From positions 1 to 51,794 of the forward strand of contig JAJDEI010000122.1 of NCBI GenBank assembly GCA_029259845.1: 51,794 nucleotides of DNA. Direction: 5' to 3'. Under the pieces are notes generated by a model, which saw only the letters and a list, made by a program, of their open reading frames with translations, ran no database searches and was not told the DNA's origin. Shown here one piece after another: positions 1 to 8,948 of this stretch (within the stretch, counting starts at the first letter, position 1; every line of letters starts with the position of its first letter). The DNA comes from Planctomycetaceae bacterium. Lineage in GTDB: Bacteria; Planctomycetota; Planctomycetia; Planctomycetales; Planctomycetaceae. The position numbers were made by a program, and so were the translations under genes.

Positions 1-24
1 GAACACATGATTGACTCCGAACGA

Positions 25-119
<95 letters not shown>

Positions 120-177
120 TGACGATCGGATTCCGCGATCGAGCGATTAAACACCGCTCGTGCATCTGAGCCATTAT

Positions 178-275
178 GTCAGGCAATGCCTGACCTACCC
201 GGCTCACGTTTCTGAGGTTCGTGATCGGCCGACGTCTTCCGACACGGTCCGCACAGCGGACCCTACCCGGCTCAC
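178..275. repeat. Two hairpin repeats sharing a CTACCCGGCTCAC tail
   Basis: A hairpin GTCAGGC-aat-GCCTGAC (178-194) and a second hairpin GGTCCGC-aca-GCGGACC (246-262) are each followed by the same 13 bases CTACCCGGCTCAC. The second tail runs into the stop codon of the minus-strand amidohydrolase gene (stop at 272-274). Two different stems with the same tail suggest members of one dispersed repeat family. They could also act as terminators for the minus-strand gene, although no T-tract is seen. Confidence 0.6.
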
Positions 276-1255
276 ACGTCAAACTTCCAGATGCGGGCCG
301 CGTTGGCTCCGAGGATCTTCGGCTTGTCTTCTGCGGTCAGGAAGGGGAGCTTGTAGCGGATCAGGTCCAGTTCCTGCTTCAACGTCGGGCAGTGGTAGTG
401 GGCGCGCGCGGCTCCGGGAAACCCGGTCCCCCACAGGAGACGGTCGGGACCGAAGGCGTCATAAACCCGCTCCACCAGCTCGTACGCATCTTCATACGGG
501 TATTTCCTGCTCGGGGCGATGGATTGGAGTTCGGAAACCTTCACCGAGACGTTGGGGAAACGGGCCAGAGCGAGCAGCTTGCCGAGTTCCGCGGCCGGAG
601 CATCCGCCTTGATATAGGCCAGGTGGTCGATCAACACGGGAACGGTCGGAAACTGCCGGACAAGTTTCTCCAGCCGGGGAAGCTGCTGGGAGGCGATGAA
701 CATGTTGAAGACCGCCCCCAATTCCTCCGCCTTTTTCCACAGGGCGTGGTGTGCCGGCGAGGTGAGCCACTCGTCGCGACCCTGGTAATAGATCGGGTTC
801 AGCCGCATTCCGGAAAGCCCGTACCCCGTCACCCACTCGTCGAGCTTGTCCGCCGAATTCGACCGTGTGAGGTCGATCAGCCCCTGAGCCCGGAACCGGC
901 CAGGATAGGCTTTGGCACAAGCGGCGACGTAGCGGTTGTCCCAACCATTGTAGATGCATTGGACAAGCACAGCGTGGGTCACGCCGTTCTGGTCCATATC
1001 CTCCAGCAGCATCTCCACCGTCGCGGAAGCCGGCGGCTGCTTGAAGTCCGGCTTGAAAGGATGCACGAAGGGAAAACGCTCAGGATCGTCGCTCCAGACA
1101 TGCATATGCGTGTCGATCACCGGTGATGGCTGCGGGTCCGGCTCGGCGGCTTGCCCCCGCTGCGTCGCTGTGACGAGCGGCGTAGCGATGCTGACGGCGG
1201 CTCCCGCGAGCGTCTTCAGGCAATCGCGGCGGCTGCGTGGATGGGACTCGGACAT
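272..1255 (-). CDS. Tat-exported amidohydrolase (amidohydrolase_2 family, TIM barrel)
   Basis: Probable metal-dependent hydrolase of the amidohydrolase_2 family, 327 residues, exported folded by the Tat system. The start at 1255 was chosen because AGGAG lies about 8 bases upstream and the protein then begins with a twin-arginine signal (SRRDCLKTLAGAA, residues 8-20). The barrel opens with DTHMH (residues 48-52, two metal-binding His) and has a further His in LIDHLA (about residue 211). The usual aspartate near the end of the barrel (WGSDxP) is replaced: the sequence reads LLWGTGFPG, so Asp is Gly. That may mean altered metal binding or a non-hydrolytic role. Substrate cannot be told from sequence; no operon partner is evident. 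Confidence 0.85.
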   Translation of the reverse strand: MSESHPRSRRDCLKTLAGAAVSIATPLVTATQRGQAAEPDPQPSPVIDTHMHVWSDDPERFPFVHPFKPDFKQPPASATVEMLLEDMDQNGVTHAVLVQCIYNGWDNRYVAACAKAYPGRFRAQGLIDLTRSNSADKLDEWVTGYGLSGMRLNPIYYQGRDEWLTSPAHHALWKKAEELGAVFNMFIASQQLPRLEKLVRQFPTVPVLIDHLAYIKADAPAAELGKLLALARFPNVSVKVSELQSIAPSRKYPYEDAYELVERVYDAFGPDRLLWGTGFPGAARAHYHCPTLKQELDLIRYKLPFLTAEDKPKILGANAARIWKFDV

Positions 1256-1801
1256 GGTGGGTCTCCTGGATCGGACGGTTTGCGATTCGTCATGAACAAG
1301 CTCTGACGAACCATTCTGCACGGCATCACGTGTCTTGCCACTTCTTCACCCATGCCGTGATCGTAGCATGGACCCCGGCAATCCGGATAGAAAACGAGGC
1401 GCAGCCGGTCGGTGGGCGCAGCCGCTCAAAGGTGGGGGCGAATCGCGAGCCCGGATGTTTCGTCCGCTGATTGGTGATCGAGGTGGCGCGATGGCCTGAG
1501 GTTCCATCAAGGGGGGACAACCGAATCCGTCCACCGAATCCGGGACCGGTCGCGTGACAGAGTGTAACGCGCAGGCCGTCACGTTTTCACGGCTGCCGCG
1601 CCGCCGAGTGGTTGCGGATGTTGAGGGCGGATGGAGTATCCGGGTTAGCCCGGAGGCATCGCCGACGGCAAACCGCTGACACCCCACTCCTTGTGAAAAA
1701 CACGTTCGTCTTGAGGCAGCCGTTCCATTGACCCTTGCAGCGATCATCGACAGAGTAGGGGTTCCTTTTCTCGAACGACCGCTTGAACTTCGGAGCGATT
1801 C
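1256..1801. other. Gene-free spacer with a dispersed-repeat fragment
   Basis: No convincing coding sequence between the divergent amidohydrolase and esterase genes. Positions 1648-1708 (AGCCCGGAGGC to CACGTTCG) match the second half of the repeat at 22561-22622 at most positions. Promoters for both genes should lie here, but none is close enough to consensus to call. Confidence 0.5.
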
Positions 1802-3997
1802 ATGAACCGACGGACGCTTTCGCTGGTGATCACCGGTGTCGCATTGCTGTGGACCGCGTCAACAATCCTCGCACAGGGACCGGGCGGCCTGCAGATTCTT
1901 CCGGACGGGCAGTCCTTCGACGACGGGCGTTTCGATCCTCCAAAGGACTTGAACGGCTATTTCCCCTTCACCGTTCCGGGAACAACGGAGGCATGGGAAG
2001 CGCGGGCCGACGAACTGCGAAGGCGGATTCTCGTGGCCAACGGGCTCTGGCCGATGCCCGAAAAAGCGCCGCTCAACGCCGTCGTTCATGGACGGACTGA
2101 GCGTGACGGCTTTACCGTTGAGAAGGTTTTCTTTGAGTCGCTCCCCGGGTTCTATGTCACCGGGCTGCTGTTTCGCCCCGCCGGCAAGGACGGGCCGTTT
2201 CCCGGTGTGCTCTGCCCTCATGGCCATGGCGGGCGGTTACAGGACGCGGGAGAAAAGAAGGTCCGTGAGCAGATCACACGAGGTGAGGAGCGGTTCGAGC
2301 AGTCGGGCCGCTTTCCCAAGCTGGCTCGCTGTGCCCAACTGGCCCGGATGGGCTGCGTGACGTTCATTCACGACATGATCGGCTACGCGGACAACACGCA
2401 ACTCTCGAACGACTTGGCCCATCGGTACGCCAAACGGCGGCCCGAAATGGAGGGCACCGACTCCTGGGGATTGTTTAGCACACAGGCGGAGCTGCGCTGC
2501 CAGTCGATCATGGGACTGCAAACGTGGAACTGCATCCGGGCGCTCGATTTTCTGTGTGAGCTGCCCGATGTCGACGCGTCCCGCATCGGCGTCACCGGAG
2601 GCAGCGGCGGCGGTACGCAGACAATTCTCCTGGGCGCGATCGACGAGCGGCCCATTGTTGCGTTTCCGCAGGGAATGGTGTCGACGTCCATGCAAGGCGG
2701 CTGCACGTGTGAGAATTGCAGTCTGCTGCGGATTGGAACCGGCAACGTCGAACTGGCCGCCCTGTTCGCACCAAGGCCGCAGTCCATGACCACGGCCAAC
2801 GACTGGACCAGGGACATGATGACGCTCGGCTTCCCTGAGTTGCGAAAACTGTACGCGCTGCTCGGCCATCCGGACGACGTCGAGTGCACGCCCTATCTTC
2901 AATTCCCGCACAACTACAACTACGTCACCCGGGCACGCATGTACGACTGGTTCAACCGTTATCTCCAGTTGGGGGTTCCGCAGCCGATCGTCGAGGAGGA
3001 CTACAAGCTGCTCTCGCCTCAGGAATTTTCCGTGTGGGACGACGAACATCCCGAACCGGCCGCGCGCGGCGACGTGTTCGAGCGAGACGTCGTTGCCCAT
3101 TTGACGCAACAGTCGGACCGGCAGATCGCAGCGATGCGACCGTCCGATTCGGGGGCGTCCAACCGGTTTCGAGAGGTTGTCGGCGGAGCCGTGGAGACGA
3201 TTCTCGGCCGCACGTTGGAGTCGGTCGGCCCGCTCGTGCGAACGAAACTCGACAAGGTAGACCGAGTTGATTATTGGAGATTCCACGACCTGCTGGCCGT
3301 GACCGATCATGGCGAGCAGGTCCTTGTGGTCTCCCTGTACCCCAAGGCGACCGACTGGAATGGCGAGTTGGTCGTCTGGGTGACCGGCAGCGGGAAGAGC
3401 GGGCTGTTCAGCGGCACAGCGGAGCCAGAGGCGGCGGTCCGCACGTTGCTTGATCGCGGATACGCAATCGTCACGGCGGATCTCTTCGGACAGGGAGAAG
3501 CGTCCCCCGACGGAACTCCCCTGCATGAAAACCGGACCGTTGCCAATCCCCGCGAGTTCGCCGGCTACACGTTCGGCTATAACGACACGTTGTTCGCCCA
3601 ACGGGTCCATGACGTGTTAACGCTCCTCCACTGGGTCGGCTCGGACGAGCACAAGGTTCGCTCGGTTCACTTGGCGGGGACCGACGGCATGGGGCCGGTC
3701 GCGGCGGCGGCGGGGGCCGTCAGCGGAGACGCCCTCGCCAGTCTCGCGGTGGACATCGGCGGCTTTCGGTTCCGTCAGCTCACCAGTTACCGCGACGAGA
3801 ACTTTCTGCCGGGGATCGTCAAGTATGGCGACGTGCCCGCGCTGCTGGCGCTCGGTTCGTCGCAGCGGCTGCTGGTCTTCGACGCCACTCCCTCCGCAGA
3901 CCTTGTCCGCGACGCCTTTCCCGGCGACCGCCTCAACCGACAGGCGGAAGCGGACGATGTCCCGGCAAGAATCGTCGCATGGCTCTCCGCAGAATGA
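1802..3997 (+). CDS. Secreted two-domain alpha/beta hydrolase (acetyl xylan esterase-like)
   Basis: Large secreted esterase-like protein of 731 residues. Residues 1-25 form a Sec signal peptide (MNRRTLSLVITGVALLW, cleavage near AQG). The N-terminal hydrolase domain carries the nucleophile elbow GVTGGSGGG with Ser268, a TANDWT segment (Asp334) and FPHNYN (His370), a plausible Ser-Asp-His triad. The second half (about residues 430-731) looks like another hydrolase fold (VTADLFGQGEASPDG, residues about 558-572) but without a clear GxSxG, so it may be inactive. Related proteins are abundant in planctomycetes that degrade sulfated or acetylated polysaccharides. The substrate is inferred only. It appears to be transcribed alone; no strong ribosome binding site is visible. 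Confidence 0.85.
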   Translation: MNRRTLSLVITGVALLWTASTILAQGPGGLQILPDGQSFDDGRFDPPKDLNGYFPFTVPGTTEAWEARADELRRRILVANGLWPMPEKAPLNAVVHGRTERDGFTVEKVFFESLPGFYVTGLLFRPAGKDGPFPGVLCPHGHGGRLQDAGEKKVREQITRGEERFEQSGRFPKLARCAQLARMGCVTFIHDMIGYADNTQLSNDLAHRYAKRRPEMEGTDSWGLFSTQAELRCQSIMGLQTWNCIRALDFLCELPDVDASRIGVTGGSGGGTQTILLGAIDERPIVAFPQGMVSTSMQGGCTCENCSLLRIGTGNVELAALFAPRPQSMTTANDWTRDMMTLGFPELRKLYALLGHPDDVECTPYLQFPHNYNYVTRARMYDWFNRYLQLGVPQPIVEEDYKLLSPQEFSVWDDEHPEPAARGDVFERDVVAHLTQQSDRQIAAMRPSDSGASNRFREVVGGAVETILGRTLESVGPLVRTKLDKVDRVDYWRFHDLLAVTDHGEQVLVVSLYPKATDWNGELVVWVTGSGKSGLFSGTAEPEAAVRTLLDRGYAIVTADLFGQGEASPDGTPLHENRTVANPREFAGYTFGYNDTLFAQRVHDVLTLLHWVGSDEHKVRSVHLAGTDGMGPVAAAAGAVSGDALASLAVDIGGFRFRQLTSYRDENFLPGIVKYGDVPALLALGSSQRLLVFDATPSADLVRDAFPGDRLNRQAEADDVPARIVAWLSAE

Positions 3998-4037
3998 GGC
4001 CGAACTCTCATTAAGGGGATCGGTCGGAGGATGACAT

Positions 4038-4137
4038 CAGAGCCGCGCCGGTGAGGAAGCGGCCGATCGCACGTGTTGTCGGCTTCCAGAAGCGTTCTGT
4101 CCCCAGCCGCGGTCGCTTCCTCACGGGCGCGGCTCTG
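4038..4137. repeat. 100-bp long inverted repeat
   Basis: The left arm beginning CAGAGCCGCGCCGGTGAGGA (4038) and the right arm ending GGGCGCGGCTCTG (4137) are inverted copies of about 24-28 bp with few mismatches, giving a long hairpin. It lies between the convergent esterase and beta-helix genes and could stop transcription from both sides. A half copy with the same core is at 36327-36375. Confidence 0.7.
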
Positions 4138-4193
4138 AGGCGATTTTGTCCCCCGTCAGTTCCCGGGCGAACACGAGTCAACGTGTGCAGTCC

Positions 4194-5624
4194 CTACTCT
4201 TCCGGTGCGTGCGATTCGAACGCACCGAGGTCGATCGCTCCTTGTACCTTGCGGGCACGCGCACCGCGGGGAGCGGCGAACTCCCAGTCGAGCGTCAGTT
4301 GATGTGTATCGGACAGCCGCAGCAGCATGCCGGCGTTCACGCACGGGGAGCCGGGGGCGGGGCGAAAGTTCTGATGGGCGAAATCAACGAACCCGGGGGA
4401 ATCACCCTCGATGTTGTCGCGCGCGGTCACGCGGCCTGCAAAGACCGGTTCGTGCGATTCCCGCCAACCGCTCTTAATCCAATTCCGCGAAAGTGTCACC
4501 AGTCCCGATTCGTCGAGAATGGCAAAGTTGCCCCCCGGAGCGGCCGTGTACAGGATGTTGCCGGCGATTACCGCTGACTCCTCGTTGGTTGAAAGCCGGG
4601 CGAGCGTCGTCAGGCCGGACCGATTAGAGATGACCGAGTTGTTTGCGAAGTACAGCACGCCTTTGCGGTACAGTGGCTCGTCTCCGTTGTCCCCGCCGTA
4701 GTGCAGGATTTGATTGTTGCCGTCGCCATCGTGCTCAACCAGCACGTTGCCGTACACAAATGTTTGGCGGTAGCGCGGGTCGCGAACGATCTCATCGCTG
4801 TCATCGCCCTCGACAAGGTCCAATTGGCGGTTGCCCCCTTCGATCCAGTTGTAACGCACGATCAGTCCGGCGGATCGGTCCTTGAGGTTGTTGCCGCCAC
4901 AGCCCTCACGCAGCGGGCTGAAGCGGTTGAATTGATAGGTCACCCCGCGGCCGGCGGTGTAACTGTTGTGCTGATAGAACGACCCGATAATTCCGTTGGA
5001 GTGCAGGTGACACCCCTCCAGCAGCACCTCGCTCGACTCATAGGCCGAGAAAAACCCGTTGGCGCAGTCGTGCAGCACGCAGTTGCGGATGGTGATGTGC
5101 GAGCCACTCTCGACGTAGATCGCCGACGCTGCGTCCGAATACGGCTGGAGTCCGCCGCGGCCCAGAAACTGAAAGCCCGGACGAGCCGCGCGGATGTCGA
5201 GGTTCTCGATCACGATGTGTGAGGCATCATCCACGCCGGGAACACTGGCTCCGCCGATCTTGATGACGGCCCGCTCCTCGCTCCAAAACTCAAGCAGCGG
5301 CGGCGTGATGGCGCGTTCGCCGTCGATTCGGGGCAACTGCCCGTCCGGCCCCGGAACGCCCCGCACGATGATCGGCCGCTCCGCCGTCCCATGCGCGGCG
5401 ATCACCCACTTCTGACGATACGGTTTCTCTCGCCAGTGAATGAAAACGGTGTCCCCCGCCACGAGCGCATGCCAGGGGACCTCATAGGGACTCTTCAACT
5501 GCTTCCCCGGTCCAGCGTGGTAGTCCGTTGCGGCGGCTGTTTGCCCTATCAACACGACGGCGAACAGCAGGACCGGCAGCGCCCGGTGCCGGTCGGTGGT
5601 GTCACGTGGTTTCTGATGAGCCAT
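4194..5624 (-). CDS. Secreted right-handed beta-helix protein (pectate-lyase-like fold)
   Basis: Predicted secreted beta-helix protein of about 476 residues. From the chosen ATG (5624) it has a signal peptide with core LPVLLFAVVLIGQTAAA and cleavage before TDYH. An upstream in-frame ATG at 5648 is also possible; neither has a good ribosome binding site. The body shows the repeats typical of parallel beta-helices: HIVIENLDIR, SHITIRNCVLHDC, SSEVLLEGCHLHSNG, VRYNWIEGG, VYGNVLVEHDG, ANNSVISN and AGNILYT. Such proteins often bind or cleave polysaccharides, but no catalytic residues can be named here. The C-terminus ends GAIDLGAFESHAPEE, a common ending for this family. Confidence 0.82.
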   Translation of the reverse strand: MAHQKPRDTTDRHRALPVLLFAVVLIGQTAAATDYHAGPGKQLKSPYEVPWHALVAGDTVFIHWREKPYRQKWVIAAHGTAERPIIVRGVPGPDGQLPRIDGERAITPPLLEFWSEERAVIKIGGASVPGVDDASHIVIENLDIRAARPGFQFLGRGGLQPYSDAASAIYVESGSHITIRNCVLHDCANGFFSAYESSEVLLEGCHLHSNGIIGSFYQHNSYTAGRGVTYQFNRFSPLREGCGGNNLKDRSAGLIVRYNWIEGGNRQLDLVEGDDSDEIVRDPRYRQTFVYGNVLVEHDGDGNNQILHYGGDNGDEPLYRKGVLYFANNSVISNRSGLTTLARLSTNEESAVIAGNILYTAAPGGNFAILDESGLVTLSRNWIKSGWRESHEPVFAGRVTARDNIEGDSPGFVDFAHQNFRPAPGSPCVNAGMLLRLSDTHQLTLDWEFAAPRGARARKVQGAIDLGAFESHAPEE

Positions 5625-5783
5625 GAGCAATCGTCTGAGGAACGGCATCGACGCTTGAGGTTTCGCGGACCCGATCACTCGATCAACACCCGCTCGGTCG
5701 CGAGAATCCGCAAGCGGTTTCGATGACCGTTCGGAATGTTGGCATCTCTGGGATGATCGTGTTCCCCGGTCGGCGGACAACGG

Positions 5784-6248
5784 TCACGGTTGCAGGTCGG
5801 CTGCTTTGGCGGCGAAGTTGACGGACTCGAAACCGACGCGGCGACACAAGTCGTACACGGCGATGACATCCCGCATGGGCACCTGCGGACCGATGTCGAG
5901 AATCACCGGGTTTTCCGGGGTCAGTTCGGCGAGGGTGGAGAGCGGTTCCGTGAGGGAATCGACGTCGCGAAACTGCCGCCCGCCGCTCATGCCGATCACC
6001 GTCCGCCCGAATTCATCGCTTCGCAAGGTGAGCCAGACTTCGACGATCCACGGGTCCTGCTCGACCGGCTCGTTGCTTTCAACGCTGCCGGACGCGGTCA
6101 TCTCGGTCGGTAGCACCGACTCCCGAACCTGCCCGGCTGCCGCGCAAACGAAAAAGATCAGCAGCAGAAACACGACGTCGATCATGGGCGTCATGACTTG
6201 CTGGTCACGGTCCCGGAGCGAATGCGAGTGTGAGGACGGAATACGCAT
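5784..6248 (-). CDS. exbD: ExbD/TolR-family biopolymer transport protein (second copy)
   Basis: Proton-channel partner of ExbB. The start MRIPSSHSH (6248) is preferred over an upstream in-frame start (6287) because it lies 13 bases after the upstream exbD stop and matches the usual length. A short cytoplasmic tail leads to one transmembrane helix (MTPMIDVVFLLLIFFVCAA, residues about 19-37) with the conserved channel Asp24, then a periplasmic domain. It is the last gene of an exbB-exbD-exbD operon. Paired different ExbDs are usual in planctomycetes and may energise outer-membrane uptake or a gliding-type machine; no TonB is seen in the window. Confidence 0.9.
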   Translation of the reverse strand: MRIPSSHSHSLRDRDQQVMTPMIDVVFLLLIFFVCAAAGQVRESVLPTEMTASGSVESNEPVEQDPWIVEVWLTLRSDEFGRTVIGMSGGRQFRDVDSLTEPLSTLAELTPENPVILDIGPQVPMRDVIAVYDLCRRVGFESVNFAAKAADLQP

Positions 6249-6261
6249 GAAACGGCCGGAT

Positions 6262-6675
6262 TCACTTCTCCGTGACGGCGAAACCAATGTTCGTCACTCC
6301 CGCACGCAGCGACGCCAGCAGTAGCGGTTCCACTTTTTCGTACGGAACGGATTGATCGGAGCGAATGCGGACTTCGTAGTCCGCCGTCCGCCCCTGTGTG
6401 TTCTCACGCAGCAGCACCTCGAATTCCTCCAGCGAGAACTGCCGGCCTTTCACAAACAGCGATCCGTCCGGCGTGACCGAAACGACCAGACGCCGCGGCG
6501 ACTCCGGACCGACAGCGACTTCCGACGCCTGCGGCAATTCGACCGCTTCCACCTGTTCGTTTTGTGCGAAGTGGGCGGTCACCAGAAAGAAGATCACCAG
6601 CAGGAACACCACGTCGATGAGCGGCGTGATGTTAAAGCGAATCCCCGGCGCACGCTCCCGTTGAGGCACCTTCAT
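6262..6675 (-). CDS. exbD: ExbD/TolR-family biopolymer transport protein (first copy)
   Basis: 137-residue ExbD. The N-terminal transmembrane helix ([20 protein letters not shown], residues 15-34) carries Asp21, the proton-conducting residue of the family. The periplasmic part includes [19 protein letters not shown] and ends with [12 protein letters not shown], the typical ExbD/TolR ending. The start codon overlaps the stop of exbB (ATGA at 6672-6675), so translation is coupled. It probably forms a heteromeric ExbD dimer with the downstream paralogue inside an ExbB pentamer in the inner membrane. Which substrate receptor it energises cannot be read from the window. Confidence 0.92.
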   Translation of the reverse strand: MKVPQRERAPGIRFNITPLIDVVFLLVIFFLVTAHFAQNEQVEAVELPQASEVAVGPESPRRLVVSVTPDGSLFVKGRQFSLEEFEVLLRENTQGRTADYEVRIRSDQSVPYEKVEPLLLASLRAGVTNIGFAVTEK

Positions 6676-7529
6676 GACGTCGCCTCTCGCTCGGAAGCAA
6701 TGGGGGGAATTGAGGGACGGCTCGACCGACGGTCCGATGGACGGGCAACTCCAGATTCGCTCGTAGCGCGCCTTCCCACGGCTCCACGCTTATACGGGGT
6801 AAACACCTGTTCCGCCATCAGCGACGTCTCCGCGACGAACTCGTCGATGCGGTTGCGAAACAGAGCGAAGGCGGCGAGTGCGGGAACGGCGACGCCGAGT
6901 CCCAGCAGCGTCGTCACCAACGCCTGCGAAATGCCCGGTGCAAACTCCGACGGCTGCGGGACCGCCTTGCTGGCGAACTCGCTGAAGGCCTGAATCATGC
7001 CCCACACCGTGCCCATCAGGCCGATCATCGGTGCCAGCGTGCCGATCACCGACAGATACTCAATCTTGCGGTAGAGCCGCGCGGCCTGTTCGGCGGACGC
7101 ATCCTCCATCCCCTTTTCGACAGCCGCGTAACCGAGTCCCACTTCCTGAAGCCCGGCGGAGACGACGTCGCTGAGATAGCTCGGCTGTTCGCGGCACAGT
7201 TTGTCGGCCGCTTGAAACTGCCCCTCACTGATGGAACGGTGCAACGGCTCCGCGAGCCCGGGCGGCATTAACGCCGAACGGCGAATGCTCAGCAGATGCT
7301 CGACGATCAAGGCCACCATTGCCACGCTCAGGCCGACGATCAACAGGCCGATGGTTCCCCCTGCCGACAACAGCGACCGGACATCCAGGGGATTCGCGAC
7401 AGCGTCGGCGGGGGCGGCGTCGGCGGGGACGGCGTTTTCAGCCATCGCCGGTGCGAGCAACACCGTCGCCGCAAGGATCGCAGCGAGAGAGAGTCTTCTC
7501 AGCAACTGGGTAACCATCGCGGCGTGCAT
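6672..7529 (-). CDS. exbB: ExbB/TolQ/MotA-family proton channel protein
   Basis: First gene of the exbB-exbD-exbD operon, about 285 residues from the chosen start (7529). In-frame starts at 7568 and 7517 are also possible. It carries an N-terminal signal-like helix ([16 protein letters not shown]), then TM1 (about 56-80, [21 protein letters not shown]), a cytoplasmic segment (residues about 82-165) and two further helices containing [17 protein letters not shown] and [22 protein letters not shown], the signature MotA_ExbB region. The extra signal peptide before TM1 is common in planctomycete and Bacteroidetes-type ExbB. It uses proton motive force together with ExbD. The C-terminal 30 residues are Ser/Arg/Pro rich and probably disordered. 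Confidence 0.92.
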   Translation of the reverse strand: MHAAMVTQLLRRLSLAAILAATVLLAPAMAENAVPADAAPADAVANPLDVRSLLSAGGTIGLLIVGLSVAMVALIVEHLLSIRRSALMPPGLAEPLHRSISEGQFQAADKLCREQPSYLSDVVSAGLQEVGLGYAAVEKGMEDASAEQAARLYRKIEYLSVIGTLAPMIGLMGTVWGMIQAFSEFASKAVPQPSEFAPGISQALVTTLLGLGVAVPALAAFALFRNRIDEFVAETSLMAEQVFTPYKRGAVGRRATSESGVARPSDRRSSRPSIPPIASEREATS

Positions 7530-7559
7530 CCCTGGGCGAAGGTAGAAATCAACGATCGT

Positions 7560-7750
7560 TGTTCCCAAAGTTTCCGATTAGTCGTTCCACTTATGGCACC
7601 GACGGTGAGGTTTCTTGACGAGAATACGCCGAAGGCGTAACGAACTTGCCTCACACGATATTCGAGAGCCCAATTGGGAACGACTGAGTCTGGGTAACCT
7701 CGTCCCCAAACTCCGGTTTGGGAACGCACTTTCGCGAAACTCCGTTTCGC
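7560..7750. repeat. Intergenic hairpin repeat GTCCCCAAACTCCGGTTTGGGAAC type
   Basis: The palindrome at 7702-7725 (GTCCCCAAACT-cc-GGTTTGGGAAC) recurs at 25638-25660 and, degraded, at 24445-24466. Neighbouring words such as GACTGAGTCTGGG and the ACGCCGAAGGCGT hairpin recur near 13308-13380. The stretch separates exbB from the upstream TPR gene on the same strand. Confidence 0.55.
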
Positions 7751-7751
7751 A

Positions 7752-8837
7752 TCAACGTGAAACGGGCGAAGGACGATTTTCCAACAGTGAACGGGCTTCC
7801 GCAGCGGCAGCGGACCATTCGAACTCCTCCGTGACTTCCTCCAGCAACGACCGCGCCTCCCCGGTCCGACCGAGCCGCTCCAGCGATCGGGCAGCTTCCA
7901 CCGTCGCCTGAGCCGTTAGTGGTTTGTTCTCGGAATAGACAGTCGCCAACCATAGAAAGGCCTCTGCGGCCCGATCATACTCGCTCTGCCGGGAGGAGGC
8001 ACGTCCGAGCACAAAGTACGGACCGCCGCGGATTTCGCGGGGCATCGATTCGATCTCCTGCTCCCACTCGTCCAATTCGTTCGCGGTGATGGATGTGCTG
8101 GTGACGCGCAACCGCCAAAGCTGTGCCCGGGCCAGTGCGGAAACCCGCCGATCGGTCGAGCGGACGAGCCGCCGCAGTTCGTTTCTGGTGACATCCCCAT
8201 ACGACGTGTCGAGCAGCAGCACACTCGCTCCCAGCAACCGGCTCACGTCGGATTCGCCCGTCAGCCATTCGCGGGCCTGCCGGCGCAGCGACGTCCCGAC
8301 CTCTGCCGCGCCCCACACAAGCGGGATCAACGGATACTCTCGCGGGGCTCGTTCGTTCTCCGCGATCTCCAGGAATCGAATCCCCGCCTGCACACGGTCT
8401 CGTCGCCGCATCGCACAGCGCACGAGCCATCCGCGAATCTCCCGACGGACCCAGTCGCGAGGCTCGTCCTGCAACGCCTGTCTGAACAAGCGAACCGCCT
8501 CGGTAATGTTCCCGGCATCGAACTGCCGCACTCCCTCACGATGCGATTCCGTCTGCACCGTCTCGACAGAGGTGATCTCCGCAGCCGGGAAACTGCGAAC
8601 GGCCGTCTGGGCGTGAATGTGCACCGCGATCGTCCGGGCGTTGTAATCGACGATATCGCAGGCCAGCACCAGCGGACTCGCCTTGTCACGCGGCTGCAAG
8701 ACCAGCCTGTCCTTCGCCAGGAGCAAGGCGGGGCCGCTGAGCATGCTCATGCCCGTCAGCAGCACGACGGTGAGAGGTTGTGAGCGATTCGGTGAAAACA
8801 CCCGGTGTTTCATGAGTTCGCGAAACGTTGATGACAT
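7752..8837 (-). CDS. Secreted tetratricopeptide-repeat protein
   Basis: 361 residues (353 if the second ATG at 8813 is used), with a signal-peptide-like N-terminus (LTVVLLTGMSMLSGPALLLA). TPR-like helices follow: AGNITEAVRLFRQALQDEPRD (about residues 107-127), YDRAAEAFLWLATVYSENKP and LGRTGEARSLLEEVTEEFEW near the C-terminus. The middle is rich in Arg and may carry HEAT-like helices. It is upstream of exbB on the same strand and could be a periplasmic partner of the Exb complex, though a repeat-filled 220-bp gap separates them. The start region overlaps one end of the 93-bp inverted-repeat element at 8798-8890, so the true start is uncertain. No enzymatic motif is seen. Confidence 0.78.
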   Translation of the reverse strand: MSSTFRELMKHRVFSPNRSQPLTVVLLTGMSMLSGPALLLAKDRLVLQPRDKASPLVLACDIVDYNARTIAVHIHAQTAVRSFPAAEITSVETVQTESHREGVRQFDAGNITEAVRLFRQALQDEPRDWVRREIRGWLVRCAMRRRDRVQAGIRFLEIAENERAPREYPLIPLVWGAAEVGTSLRRQAREWLTGESDVSRLLGASVLLLDTSYGDVTRNELRRLVRSTDRRVSALARAQLWRLRVTSTSITANELDEWEQEIESMPREIRGGPYFVLGRASSRQSEYDRAAEAFLWLATVYSENKPLTAQATVEAARSLERLGRTGEARSLLEEVTEEFEWSAAAAEARSLLENRPSPVSR

Positions 8838-8890
8838 GAGCCACTAAAATCAGGCTCTTCGTGGCCTTGCTGACTCGAGGCACCGGGTGT
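8798..8890. repeat. 93-bp element with ACACCCGGTG termini (copy 1)
   Basis: Begins ACACCCGGTGTTT (8798) and ends CACCGGGTGT (8890), an inverted terminal repeat. An element of exactly the same length with the same ends is at 43758-43850, although the interiors have diverged. It spans the start of the TPR gene. Confidence 0.5.
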
Positions 8891-8948
8891 TGGAGTGCAC
8901 GCTTGGGGGAGAATCACAGTCTCAGAGATGTCGGCGATGCAAGACGGC

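Noticed and set aside
2237..3610. 457-codon minus-strand ORF
   Set aside because: Antisense to the secreted esterase with its Ser-His motifs; composition is not protein-like.
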